A stretch of 64,000 nt of DNA, from assembly GCA_947561715.1 (NCBI GenBank), contig OX387204.1, positions 9,677,001-9,741,000 on the forward strand, read 5' to 3'. A model generated the notes under the pieces. The model did no database searches and was not told the DNA's origin. It was given only the letters and a program-made list of their open reading frames with translations. Positions 44,454 through 59,803 of the stretch are shown here, piece by piece; position 1 is the first letter of the stretch; every line of letters begins with the position of its first letter. This DNA is from Ascidia mentula. Its lineage: Eukaryota; Chordata; Ascidiacea; Phlebobranchia; Ascidiidae. The position numbers and the translations under genes are program-made.

Positions 44454-45058
44454 AATTTATACCTGTCCATTAGGTTTACAGGCTTGGCAGCCCAGGCATT
44501 GCAGCCTAGCAGGATCAGCCACTTTTTCCTGACAAGTCGGAGCAAGATTTGAAAAATCATGCTCCCGGTGAGGTTTGAACTCACGACCCTGGGCTAACCA
44601 GGCCCAACGCTCTATTGGCAGGACCTGCGCAGTGGGGCGATCCTGCCAATCATGCCATTGCATGAAATATTACTGCGTTATCTGATACGGTGGTAGAGAT
44701 CCCCTACGTATATGTGAAGGTTGCCTGGCAAGTTGTGCGCTTGCGCACCAGTGTACCTTGGCCACAGTATACCCCGTGAAACCACTGAGCTCCTGTAGCT
44801 CAGTTGGTAGAGCAATGGGCCTGGTTAGCCCAGGGTCGTGAGTTCAAACCTCACCGGGAGCATGATTTTTCAAATCTTGCTCCGACTTGTCAGGAAAAAG
44901 TGGCTGATCCTGCTAGGCTGCAATGCCTGGGCTGCCAAGCCTGTAAACCTAATGATCGCGATACGATAGCTGTGATCGCCAAGCAAGGACCTGCGCAGTG
45001 GGGCGATCCTGCCAATCATGCCATTGCATGAAATATTACTGCGTTAATTTATACCTGT
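44454..45058. mobile_element. Composite tRNA-SINE pair in inverted orientation with 13-bp target duplication
   Basis: AATTTATACCTGT occurs at 44454-44466 and again at 45046-45058, bounding the insertion. Inside, 44468-44614 is a minus-strand copy of the tRNA-like head (partial) and body; 44789-44954 is a full plus-strand copy. Both share the body from the tRNA 3' end through GCTCCGACTTGTCAGG to GTAAACCTAATG. A 60-bp block (GGACCTGCGCAG ... TACTGCGTTA) is exactly repeated at 44621-44680 and 44987-45046 in the same orientation, although the SINE bodies are opposed. A LINE-mobilised, tRNA-derived retroposon that rearranged is the best reading. Confidence 0.8.
44789..44861 (+). tRNA. tRNA-like gene or SINE head, cloverleaf with GGT (Thr) anticodon
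   Basis: Acceptor GCTCCTG pairs with CGGGAGC (one G-T). The D arm is GCTC/GAGC with an exact A box (TAGCTCAGTTGG). The anticodon arm is TGGGC-CTGGTTA-GCCCA, giving anticodon GGT. The T arm is GTGAG-TTCAAAC-CTCAC, a near-B-box. A TTTTT run at 44866-44870 could terminate Pol III. Two bases instead of one separate the D and anticodon stems, and eukaryotic tRNA-Thr normally uses A34 (AGT), so this is more likely the promoter-bearing head of a SINE than a working tRNA. Confidence 0.6.
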
Positions 45059-46972
45059 TCGCTAGTTGGGCGACCCCCCTCCACCTTAAAATTTTCTCCG
45101 AGGACCTATGTACATATTGTCTACATACTCAGCCTATGTCTACATCCTTGTTGGGGCTCAAGTAAAGAGGCATAAAATATTGCTCTGCGTGTAAGTTTGA
45201 CATTGTTTTTTTTTTTAACATAACTTGATGTTTGTCTATTTTTATTATAGGCATAATGATAAGAAAGCAAATGTTATATTTGGGGATAAGCTAAATTTAT
45301 ATTAGGAAAAAAGATATGATAATAGAAAAGTTCATCCACTAATAAAGGAGAAGGTAAAGTTCGGTTGTTGTTTTGCTCCAGGGGTCACAAAAGAGATAAT
45401 GTTGTATTTGGCGAAAACAAATTGAATTGAACTGAGTTATAACTGATAATTAAACATGAAAAAGTAAATACAAAAAAACTCAACAAAGTATGTCTGGAAA
45501 CAATGTTGTACTGCGTAATATGTAGGATACCTATGCTGACTTGATTAGTCCACTAATTGGCTATCATTTCAACAAAAATATTAGATTGCAGCCGGTAAGC
45601 ACCTGGTTTATAAAACTGCTGGCCACATAATGAAAATGTATGATGGCTTACAATTTTTTTAATGTGCCACTTTTCTCTTTCGGTTTAAACAGATTGTTAG
45701 ATAAGACCCTGAAAAATGCATAAATTCAATTTACGTATTGGTACATAGCTTTTTTCTACTTGAAGCATGTAAGGTTCCAGCATATGCACTTGAAGAAAAA
45801 AAGGGGTGCAGCACCCCAAGGTATTTTTTTATCAGGAGGTTCATCACACCCACATACTTGTGCCTATGTTGTGATCTAAAAGTTTTAGTTCAAACTAACC
45901 TTTTAGACAGGCTTTGAATAGGGCCATAGTCTGTTACAGTATATGTAATTTTACACCTGATAAAACGAGAGGTGCTCAGATGTTTTGGAAAATAAATGTT
46001 AGTCTTCTTAAAGAGTGCCAAACCAAGATAATTCAGTTTTTTTGATAAAATCGCAGCAGAAGCTGTTTTGTAAGAAAATCAACTAATTTGTAACAATTTA
46101 GAAAAAGGGTTTTTCATAAATTTGAGTGATGCTTAAGTTGAAGTGCAATATTGCAGTAATACATGTAGAAATTCGGCCTGTTAAATGTCAGTAATCAATT
46201 AGCAGTAAAAATACTATTGTATTTGTCAGTAAATTGTTAAATACCGCACTTTTTTTAATGAAAACTGGAGTTTTAAGTTGTTTTGTCGCAATTTGATTGC
46301 AGGTTTATGTAAATCTATTTTTAATTTTGGTGCCAAACCTTGTGTTTAATGAAAATAGGGCTAACAAGCATGTCCTTGGGGAATTGAAGTAGCTACACTT
46401 TTTTTTATGTTTGTCTGGTTGGTTTGGTTTTGTGATTATTTCCATGCAAGTTTTGTTTGTGCACGGTATCATGAAAATAATGTTCAGATCTTTATTTATG
46501 TTTCTGTGACGCACACTGATTGTATTAACACAGGATGTAATGACGTGACAATTCCTGTGTGGTTAAGCAGTAGTGGGTCATAGCATATACCAGTATGATG
46601 GATGTATTGTTTTGTATATGCTGTGGCTGTGCGGTCGTGCTTAGTGTAAAACCAAGGAATTCAGTTTTGCTCACTTTATTGAATTTTGATTTGTACCACT
46701 TGGTTTGCATTTTTTCAGGGAAACAAACCATCAAAATTTTATTTTAGTAATTTATGAAACATCTCATATTTGCAAACAAATTAGTTATTATAGAGTAGTT
46801 TAATACATGTATTTGATAAAATCAACCAAAGTTCTAAAAACTAAAATATTATTTACAGGTGCTGTAACTTCACAAAGTTTTAAACTAACAAATTGAAACT
46901 TTAAGTTTAAAACTTGATTTCTGTAAAAAGCTTGAAGTTTTGGATAGTAGTTGTATAAATGTGAAAGGCAGC
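45059..46972. other. Intergenic, upstream of PTEN
   Basis: AT-rich with no supported gene or repeat structure. It presumably contains the PTEN promoter and 5' UTR; no core promoter element stands out. Confidence 0.4.
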
Positions 46973-50559
<3,587 letters not shown>

Positions 50560-52544
50560 TGGTTGATTTCAACATAATATTTTGCATTTGCAATGTTGAA
50601 GGGCCATGCACTTAAATTTTTTATCACAATTGCCCCAGCACTGCTATTTTTGTTCAAACTGTACTTTCATACATCCTAATCAGTGTTTTCAAGCATTCAG
50701 ATATGTCCAAAATTAAAATTGTTCATCACAATTTGTATGACAAAACAGAGTCCTGCTGCTATAACCTCTATTTAGGTGCTGCAATAGGGGTTTTAAGATT
50801 GACCATGCTTTTGCCCATTGTTTTATTAACTTACAGTTGCTCTTATTTCACACTGCATTTTTTCCACCAATATAATGCCATACCAATTCCAAGTTGTATT
50901 AGTTTACGTTATTACATGCTGGTTAGTGTATCCTAAATATTTTTGGACTGCAACATTCAGTTTTTACAAAATATTTTATAAGCAATAAGTAGAATCACAA
51001 TGCTTACATATAGTTTTTTTTTATACAGTTATAACCATTATGCCTTCACATGTAACTGTGTCTTCCCTGCATTGTGCAATTTAGACTGTGATTTATTTCA
51101 AATAAGTTTCAAGCTTTTACAATCCTAGTGATAGAAATGTTTTTAATATAATTAACCACAAAATTCCCAAAGCTACTGCTAGGTTTTTAGTTATGTGGGA
51201 CATGCGATTATTATATTATGCATTTATTGGATGGGCAGCATCGGGCAGTTGGGTTTTGTTCGTTCATTTACAACCACCAAGCCCAAAGGCAGTGTCAATC
51301 TTAGACAAATATTGATTGTTTTAAGGTGGCCAATCATTGTTTGATGAGTTGATCATTTTGCTACCCTTAATAAACACTGATCAAAACTTTCATATTCATA
51401 CATGACTCCCCAGGTACATTTTTTTTATTTGTTTGGAAGATAGTGGAGACTTTATGTGTGCCAAGAAACAATGCATTGGAACGTTGTGAAAGTTTAAAGC
51501 TGTATCTGACCTATTTACTGGATTGTAAGCCGTGGCTTACGAAGCTTTTTACCGTACCGTTCGCAGTCGAGGGAATGTCACGCCGATATTTTGTGTGCGG
51601 CCCGGAGTTTTTTCAATGTAATTCACCTTCAAACCAATCTTTCCTGTCGATACGTTTTATCGTACATAGTTACAAGCCCAACATACAAAATATATAACGA
51701 TGTATTTGGCAACAATACTTGTACTTATATATTAAATCTTACTTATAACATTTACGAGCTATTTACATTAATTTTTCAGCATCCATGCGTTCGGCCAAAC
51801 CATCGACTAAATATGATAAGCATGAAACAAATTTTTTTTATAACTTTACTATTGTGTCATAGATTTCTAGCACTACAGGGTTGACCAATTCAATTCAGTT
51901 TATTTACATCATAATCCGATAAAATAAAAAGCAGTAAAACGCAATAAATGAATCAGTTGGGATTAGACCACGTTTAATATGACTTTGTTCGGTGTCAAGG
52001 ATATTTTGTGAAGTCCGTTCTACCACCTTGACTGACAGCTTCGCTCCAAATTACGTCATTCGTCTAAAATGTATTAAAAGTCTGCTTATGGTTCACAAGC
52101 TAGCTAGAAGACCACATTAGCAAACGGGAGACAATCCGAAAGAGAAACTTTGATTTGCTTGTTTGTCAGTCGCTGCAAATATTTTGACTCGGCTCCATGA
52201 TATTGGAAAACTCGAAAATTAACCTTCTGATATAATTACTGCTGTATCCGACGTCATATTTATCGTATGTTATGTTGTGTTTTCGTGGCACCAACTGTAT
52301 TTTTATTAACGTCGAATACTAGTAACGCCACGAATGCATTTCAACCCATACGGCGGGCGTGCTATTTATTCGCTTGCACGGAAGACAACTAAACATCCAG
52401 CCGACCTATTTTGTAACAACTTCCAGCAGTAAGCTGTCTTTTCAAATGAGTCACGGATTGGTCCGAACTCAAACGACTCTGTATGCATTTTTTATTTAAG
52501 CCACATATCTTTGGGTAAAAACAGTCAGTCCTTAATAGAGTCAT
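50560..52544. other. PTEN 3' flank and intergenic, no gene supported
   Basis: Includes the PTEN 3' UTR. A plus-strand frame at 51443-51697 (starting METLCVPRNN) is the longest, but it lacks a recognisable domain. Confidence 0.4.
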
Positions 52545-53472
52545 TAAAGTGCATATGACACGTGAAAATAAATCATGTTAATAATCAAACAAAGAGATGT
52601 TCATAACTTTAAAACATTTTTGGCGAAAAAAGTAGCTTGATACGACGACTGGTTTCTGAGATACAGCTGATCAAAGTCGCACTTTTGCCGCTGCGAACAA
52701 AATCGTGAGAAAGCGAGATATTGTTGCGTGACGTCATAGAAGGCGCTTCGGTCGTGCGCGAGTGCTGGCAGCAAGCCTTATGCGTAGGAATGGAAAATAT
52801 TGTAAAACTGGTTTAAGCATAATATTGCATTAAACAGGGGACAAAAAGTGAACAAGTGCAATAAACGGATTTTGATGTTAATTTAAGCTGAAGACAGATG
52901 GCCGCTTTTCGACCTATTATGTATTATTTAGTTGTGTAATAATAAAACAGTTACTGGGACAGGGTATTCTTGTTGTTACAGCATTTATGATCGCTAACGT
53001 GATACATGAGCTTTTGAAAACACGACAGAGACAAACCGTTAGTTAAGCATTGTCGTTTTGTCCACTCACAGTTATGTCGTTTCTGCTATACCCTATGGTC
53101 TTCCGTTAATTAGGGACAAATAAGCCTTTGATTCGTGACGTCACAATGACAAATTTTTGTGTGATGCAAAACCCTGTCCTGACCTTTAAGGTAACGTAAT
53201 CTGAGGATTCTCCTATGTTAGAAAATATTCGATATCTGCAAAAACAGGCGCCTTCTCCTATCTAAACAATGCATTTTTTCGACACGAGTGCCTTATGTGA
53301 TGTCCTTTTCTCCTTAGCGCAAAAGGTTTACGATTTTTGGTCCCCGTTACTTTTCGTGCAGTTTTCTACATTTTTTAGTTGACGTAGAAGCGTAAAACTT
53401 TGGATATAAGTTTGTTGTAGATGTACCTTTAGTTTTACGCAAAGTTGTCATGGCCGTGTCATATGCACTTTA
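52545..53472. mobile_element. 928-bp element with terminal inverted repeats
   Basis: The left end TAAAGTGCATATGACACGTG matches, in inverse, the right end GTGTCATATGCACTTTA (with one change further in). AGTCAT flanks both sides (52539-52544, 53473-53478), so a 6-bp duplication is likely. There is no transposase. Internal blocks (ACAGATGGCCGC..TTCGACCTA; AAAGGTTTACGATTTTTGGTC) recur at 25.38 kb and 10.03 kb. Confidence 0.75.
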
Positions 53473-53829
53473 AGTCATTCCGTCTGGTTTTCTAACAGTC
53501 TATAATTTTCAAGTCTAACAGACTGAGACTTTAGTACGCGTGGTTTGTAACGTTTTATTGTAATACTCGTGCGATTGTTATTTAATTTATGTAGGCTATT
53601 AAACTGACAGACTGACTTTGGGTTAGAGAGTATAGCCTTTTTTATCAAGAGTCCGATATATTAGGTCGACTCGTAACCGGGTCACGTGATTTTCAAATTC
53701 GACGCGCGAAAACGACGAATTTACATGGGGCTTTTAAATCAGCTTAAGTTAAGCTTTTTCGGGCTGTCAGGCTGTCCCGAGAGTTGCTACAAACCTCCAG
53801 GTGCTACAAACCTACCGAATAACCGTTCT

Positions 53830-56331
53830 ACGGCAATAAACCGTTTGTCATACTTATAACGGCGATTGGAAAATAATTCACAGCTGCATAGAAAGTACAA
53901 GCAAACGTTGGATAGAAGGAGGGATATGCCAGTCGTTTAAAGAGCGACGACAAGAATCCGGAGGATGGCGCTGTTTGGTACCTGCCGCATCACCCAGTGA
54001 CACACCCGCAGAAACCGGAAAAGGTGAGGGTTGTCTTTGATTGTGCTGCCAGATTTCAGAATACGTCGCTAAACGATCAGCTTTTGCAAGGCCCAGATTA
54101 AATCAACAGCCTTTTTGGGACACTTGTTAGATTTCGCCAGGAACCAGTTGCGTTTGTCGCTGATGTTGAAGCGATGTTTCATCAGGTGAGGGTGGACCAA
54201 GTTGATACATCCGTGCTGAGATTCGTTTGTTGGCCTGAAGGCGATTTGTCGTGTGAACCTGAAGACTACCAAATGCTGGTACATATATTTGGAGCAGCCT
54301 CGTCTCCTTGTTGTGCTGGATTCTGTTTACAAAAAACGGCTGAAGATAATAAAGGTAATTTTAGTCCCGAAGCGGTTGCAACCGTGAAACGAAACTTCTA
54401 TGTGGACGATGGTTTAAAATCCGTCGAAACTGAAGATAAGTCAATGAAATTGGCTGGCGAATTGCTGGATCTGTTGCAACTTGGAGGGTTTCAGCTCAGA
54501 AAATGGGTAAGCAACAACGAGCCTGTTTTGTCGTTAATCCCTGCCGAATATAGATCCGTGCAGTCAATTGTGTTAAATGTTGATGGGAAGAACATGGAAC
54601 GTGTGCTCGGAGTGTTGTGGAATTACACCTCCGACATGTTCGAATTCGACATTAAAGCTAAGAAGAAGCCTGCAACGAGAAGGGGTATACTTTCTATGGT
54701 CAGTTTTTTGTTTGACCCTTTAGGATTCGTTGCACCGGTAATATTGCATACACGAATGTTGTTGCAAGAACTTTGTAAAGAAAAGTATGACTAGGATCAG
54801 GAAGTTCCACCGGATATAGGAAAGAGGTGGAATGCATGGACTTCTGAACTTCTGAACTTCCACGTCTATCGAGCATTAAGATTGAAAGGTGTTTCCAGAC
54901 AACCGTACATGATGTCGAAAGGTGTGAGCTGCATCACTTTGCAGATGCGTCTTCCAGTGGATACGGGACAGTCGCGTATTTGCGAACGGTTGATAAGCAA
55001 GGCAGTGTACATTGTGCCTTTGTTGCTGGGAAGGCTCGCCTTGCACCTTTGAAGACAGTTTCCATACGCAGATTGGAATTGACGGCAGCTACTCTTGCTG
55101 TTAGAGTGGATCAAGTTTTGAGGCAGGAGCTTGATCTGAGTGTCGAACGATCTATTTTCTGGACCGACTCGACTTCAGTTCTACAATGCATAAACAATGT
55201 GAGTAAACGTTTTTGTACCTTTTTCGCCAACAGATTACCAATCGAAGAAGGGTCGGACGCGTCGCAGTGGAGGTATGTTTTAACTGAAAAGAACTCGGCC
55301 GATGATGCATCTCGTGGGTCTACTGTTAGGGCCTTTCTCGAAAACAAGCGTTGGTTCTCCGGGCCATTGTTTCTGTGCGAAGACGAGAGTCGCTGGCCTG
55401 CGAATCCTATAAACGTCCGGGACATGCCCGAAGAATATTTGAACCTAAAGCCGAAGAAAACGATGGTTTTGCATGCTACTGAGGAGCGTTGTTCGTTTGA
55501 TGACTTGATTCAGCGCTATTCTGTATGGAAGAAGTTAAAGCAGGCAGTAGCGTGGCTCCTGCGGATGGTGGATTACCAACTTCAATCTCGAGGAGAACCG
55601 CAGTCTAAGGAAATGACTGTCGTCGATCTTGCAAGAGCTGAAATTGCGATTGTTAAATATGTCCAGCAATGGGAATTTTCAGAGGAATTGGATGCACTGT
55701 GTAAGCGTGAAGACGTCGGTCGTGGTGAAAGGAAGAATATTATGAAGAAACTTCCGTCGAAGGCACTATACAGACTTAATCCAGTCTTGATTGATGGCGT
55801 TTTGCAAGTGGGTGGTCGTCTACAAAGGGCGCCAATAGCATTTAACTTGAAGCACCCAATTGTATTACCAAATGCACATCATATTACTACTTTAATCATA
55901 CGCGAGTCTCACGTGAATGTTTGTCATGCTGGAATGTCGCACACTTGGTCAGATGTTCGTCAGAAATATTGGATTGTGCGAGGTGGAATTGCAGTGAGAA
56001 GAATCCTTGGAAATTGTGTACTTTTGTCGAAAAAGAAATGCATCGGTGTCGAAGCAGATGATGGCTGATTTACCTGTTGAGCGCACGATTCCGGGCGAGC
56101 CTCCGTTTTCGTCTGTTGGAGTGGATTACTTCGGACCTATGCTTGTCAAACAGGAAAGAAGCGAATTCAAAAGGTATGGTTGCATCTTCACATGTATGAC
56201 TGTTCGTGCTGTGCATTTGGAGGTAGCGCACTCGCTATCTACCGATTCGTTTATTGATGCCTTCAGAAGGTTCATTGGGCGACGTGGGAAGCCCAGACGC
56301 GTATTTAGTGATAATGGCACCATAGAATACT
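53830..56331 (+). pseudogene. Broken BEL/Pao retrotransposon pol
   Basis: Fragments of a BEL/Pao polyprotein in order. The pre-RT block has VWYLPHHPV and [17 protein letters not shown]. The reverse transcriptase has [12 protein letters not shown] and the catalytic-type NFYVDDGL. The Pao-specific region has [19 protein letters not shown]. The RNase H-like block has RRLELTAATLAVRV and FWTDSTSVL. The integrase zinc-binding region has HAGMSHTWSDVRQKYWI, followed by the integrase core DYFGPMLV and VFSDNG. Stops or frameshifts interrupt it near 53930, 54096, 54794, 54850 and 56040. No gag, protease or LTRs are seen. The frame ends abruptly in the integrase at 56331, where a palindromic block begins, so this is a truncated, dead copy. 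Confidence 0.92.
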
Positions 56332-56375
56332 AAAACACCATAGAATACTAAAACAATATGTTTTAGTATTCTATG
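56318..56375. repeat. 18-bp tandem repeat plus 15-bp hairpin at the BEL/Pao end
   Basis: CACCATAGAATACTAAAA occurs twice in tandem (56318-56335, 56336-56353), then its inverted copy TTTTAGTATTCTATG at 56361-56375 after a 7-base loop. It coincides exactly with the truncation of the integrase frame. Confidence 0.85.
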
Positions 56376-56937
56376 ATGGCACTGATCTCTATTTAATTAT
56401 GTTTTGACAATCCCCACATGGTTTCCATGGGAACGGAAACGCGTGTTTTCCGTTTTCTGCACTATTTCCGTTAAGATGCCAATCAAGGTGGATAATACCA
56501 CAAAACCAAGCGACACTTATACTTAAATATTTTATCAAAAATAAATAAAGCGAAATAAAACGTAATATAAAGTTTGTCAAACTTACTGCACTACATCTGG
56601 TTACCTATATTGTTTCATATACCAACTGAAAGATAAATTGTAATTATTAATGCCATGTTCTGTAGCATCCATGCTGTGCTTGCAAGGTGAGGAATTACTG
56701 TAAAAAGTGCATTTGAAATAAACTTTGCTGCATTCTGTTGAAACTTGACCTCCATAATGGTAAGAGTAATTTATTTCTAATAATCCTATTTTGTAGCCTA
56801 CTGTCCTTATTTGCAAACTAAAATAGGAATACCATATCTTTCAAAGTCCAATTCGGGACAAAGTTATATTAGTCCTGTTGACAAATCTTTGAGTCCTGAT
56901 GACTGTTTTAGGGGCTCGGGCATCACAATGCCTTCAG
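56376..56937. other. Intergenic, upstream of PPP1R36
   Basis: No gene is supported. Probably the promoter and 5' UTR of PPP1R36. Confidence 0.35.
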
Positions 56938-59803
56938 AACAACTACAGAATGTTACACCAATTCACAGGTTATTATTATAGGTATATATTGACACACCTA
57001 TTGCCATTTCCCCCCCCCCTCCGATTTTTATACCAAATTCTGGACATTGGTTATTGACACTTATTTGCATTGCAGTTGGTTCTTACTTCGTTATTTTTCT
57101 AATAATGTAATGTACAAAAAAGGTTATGAGCCTGCTGAAAACATGTTGCAATTTTCTCACTTAGATAAACCTGCCAATGCGCAGAGGTCATTTTGACTGG
57201 AATGATCAACAAAGTCGACTGGAGTTTGTCAGGTTGGTTGTTGTTTCAAAATGGTTCAATATCCACTGTAGCTGTATTTTAAGTGGCTGTAAATATATTA
57301 GTCAGGATAAGGCATCTGAGGGAATAAATAAACACAGTAGAAAAACATTCGGTGTACGTCATCAAATAAAGCATAGTGAAAGGTACAAACATATTTGTGT
57401 AAAATTTATGTATTTTTGTCATTTACCGTTTTTTTGTTTTTTAAGAATTGCCGCAAACAAATCCAATGTGGGTTTAGTTACTCCAGCCAATACAACATTT
57501 ACTCACAGCAAACCACATGCAAAAGGGTCTCTAAAAGTTGGAATCTCACAGTATGCTGAAGATGCTGTAGTAACTTTGGAACATGTAAAAACAATTGCCC
57601 TGGATTTATTGGCACATGAAGCAAGAATGTCTGAAACTTCAGTTTCACAAAATTTCAAGTAAGAAATACTAGAACTATCAACAAAAATATTTCCAATGGT
57701 ATTTTTTTACCAATTTAAACAGGCAATTGCTTGAGACAGAACAGTTCGATAACTTTCTGATTATGCTGTTAAAATACTTCAAATGCTTCTTCGAAGAGTT
57801 GGAACAACAACGCAGACCGCACAAATCAAGTTACTTGCAACCAAGCAAGTAGGATTGTTAGTTAAAGTATTATTTAAAAAATATAAGAGAAAGCATTCCA
57901 ACAGGGCTGAAATGAAGGCACTTGCTAAAACAAGGGAAAAACTGCATGTCACAAAGAAAAAATTTGGACAGGCGTATTGCATACTTTTGTTGGGACTAGG
58001 ATTGGAGAAGCAGCATCACATGGAGTGTGGAAAACAAAGAGTTTCGTCCACCCATAGGTAGTAATAAAAGACTTAAACTTTACATTTATAAACGTAACGA
58101 CATGATTTATGTAGTAGAATCAAAGAAACTAAATATGTATTGGAAAAACCCCTAAATATGTGTTGGAAAAACCCCACTGCACAGGCCCTTACTTGGCGAT
58201 CACAGTTAAGCTGGATTCACCACTTTTTCTTAAATTGAAGTATGTTGTTTATCAGGGACAAGAAAATGTTTGAGAACTTGTATAGTTTTTGCATCCAATC
58301 AATATGGATAACATTCCGAAGGCATGACTTTGATCAAATCCAGGTTGAGGTTGGAAACATGCTGCGATCACCAGTTTACAACCCAGCTTTACGCCAAAAA
58401 CAAAGCATCCTGTATGACAATGGTGCAGCTAGCCACCATAGAGGTAAGATGGGCCTTCCATAAAACCACAATAGATACAAAGGATACTTTGACAATTTAT
58501 TCCAATTATATTTTTGGTGGCTCTTTTACCCAAAATAATGTCCAAAAGAGAGGGGGTAGGGGGTCAAATAAGCGTTTTTTTTTAATTCTTGACAACGGCC
58601 AGTAACTACCTGTTTCAAAATGCTTAATACTGAGAACCACAGGGTAGGCATTTCCCATCATTGAAACTTACGATATAGATACAGATATGCTGCCTTTAGT
58701 CATACAATAATATTTGATAAAATGATAAAATTACTTGTGTGCAAACACCAATTCATTTGTTCATACTACTTCTATTTTTTTCAATGCTATTGCAGGAAAT
58801 GATAAATCGAACAAACCAATTGCTGAACGTGTGCAAGAGCTTCTTGCAGTAAAACTTCCAGAATTTAAGAAAATAACTCCTGCTGAACATCAGAGGATAC
58901 ATGGAAAGCGTCCTGCTATAATGAAAGCAATATAGTAAATTAGCTGTCACTATAATACTGTATTGCCTATCTGGTGTAACAATATGTTTCAACAATATCT
59001 TAAATGGTTGGTTGTTATGACATACATTTTTGCTAAAATATACATATTACGCTTCTGCAAAATGGTTACTATGGTATTGCCGGAGCCTGAATGCATGGGC
59101 CAACAGGTAAGGGAGGTATGATTGCAAAATGTTAAGAACAACTGCATTAAAGCAATCAAAACATAATTTAGGTTGAATGCGTCTTCTGTTGTTATTTAAC
59201 TTCTGTAATTGTCAATGATCATGTTGTGATACATCTGTGGAAAGTTTGATTCATTTTTTGTTGCAGCCAGCGATCGGCAGCTTTAATATCCCTTTTACCA
59301 TTACCATTGGAAGAATCAAAGTATTTGCTCATGCCAATGCCACAGCACCATGTGCCAACATATATGGAAAAAAGGAATGCTGAACAGCCTATTTCACCAG
59401 TAAAATTGTACACTTACTCTGATGAAAAGTATGTATAAAACACATATTAACTTCAAATGGTTTAATAAAAGATGCACAGGGTGATTACAACAGACTGATG
59501 CTAAAGTGATTTTTAGAATAGGTATTATTGGAGAACCAATGGATTTTTTTAATGCTGAAAATCTAATGCCAAAAAACATGGATAATGGTGAGGAAATTGA
59601 ACACTCCGAAGGTAAGCATGTGTTTTAATAAATATGATTTGCACAAGGTAATTTTGTAAGTTGTCCATATTTTTTTTTATTTCAAGTAGTTTTCATGCTA
59701 TTTTGCAGATGGTGTGATTAATACTCACAGAAAAAATATTCATTCTGAAAAATTTGCATTGCGAAACACACTATCTAGAGCAACAACTGAGGAAGGAGAA
59801 TAG
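56938..59803 (+). CDS. PPP1R36: PPP1R36-like protein phosphatase 1 regulatory subunit
   Basis: Family of PP1 regulators known mainly from testis. Exons in phase: 57165-57232, 57446-57658, 57723-57848, 57905-58057, 58256-58443, 58796-58934, 59267-59428, 59517-59611, 59709-59803, giving 412 aa. The N-terminal exon is not settled: a segment ending CAG|GTTATT at about 56970 joins in phase 0, but its start codon is unclear, so 56938 is approximate. Diagnostic blocks: GHFDWNDQQSRLEFV near the N-terminus, LETEQFDNFLIMLLKYF, CILLLGLGLEKQHHMECG with RVSSTHRDKKMFENLYSF, and WITFRRHDFDQIQVEVGN followed by SPVYNPALR. The C-terminal 150 residues are variable. I see no textbook RVxF motif. Confidence 0.75.

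Noticed and set aside
44804-45031. Open frame across the tRNA-SINE, with a matching frame on the minus strand at 44457-44663
   Set aside because: Both frames are translations of the same SINE body and tRNA-like head; a shared repeat, not a gene pair.
51443-51697. 85-codon frame downstream of PTEN
   Set aside because: No splice context, domain or coding bias that I could defend.
54069-55425. Minus-strand frames within the BEL/Pao region
   Set aside because: Antisense shadows of the pol fragments.
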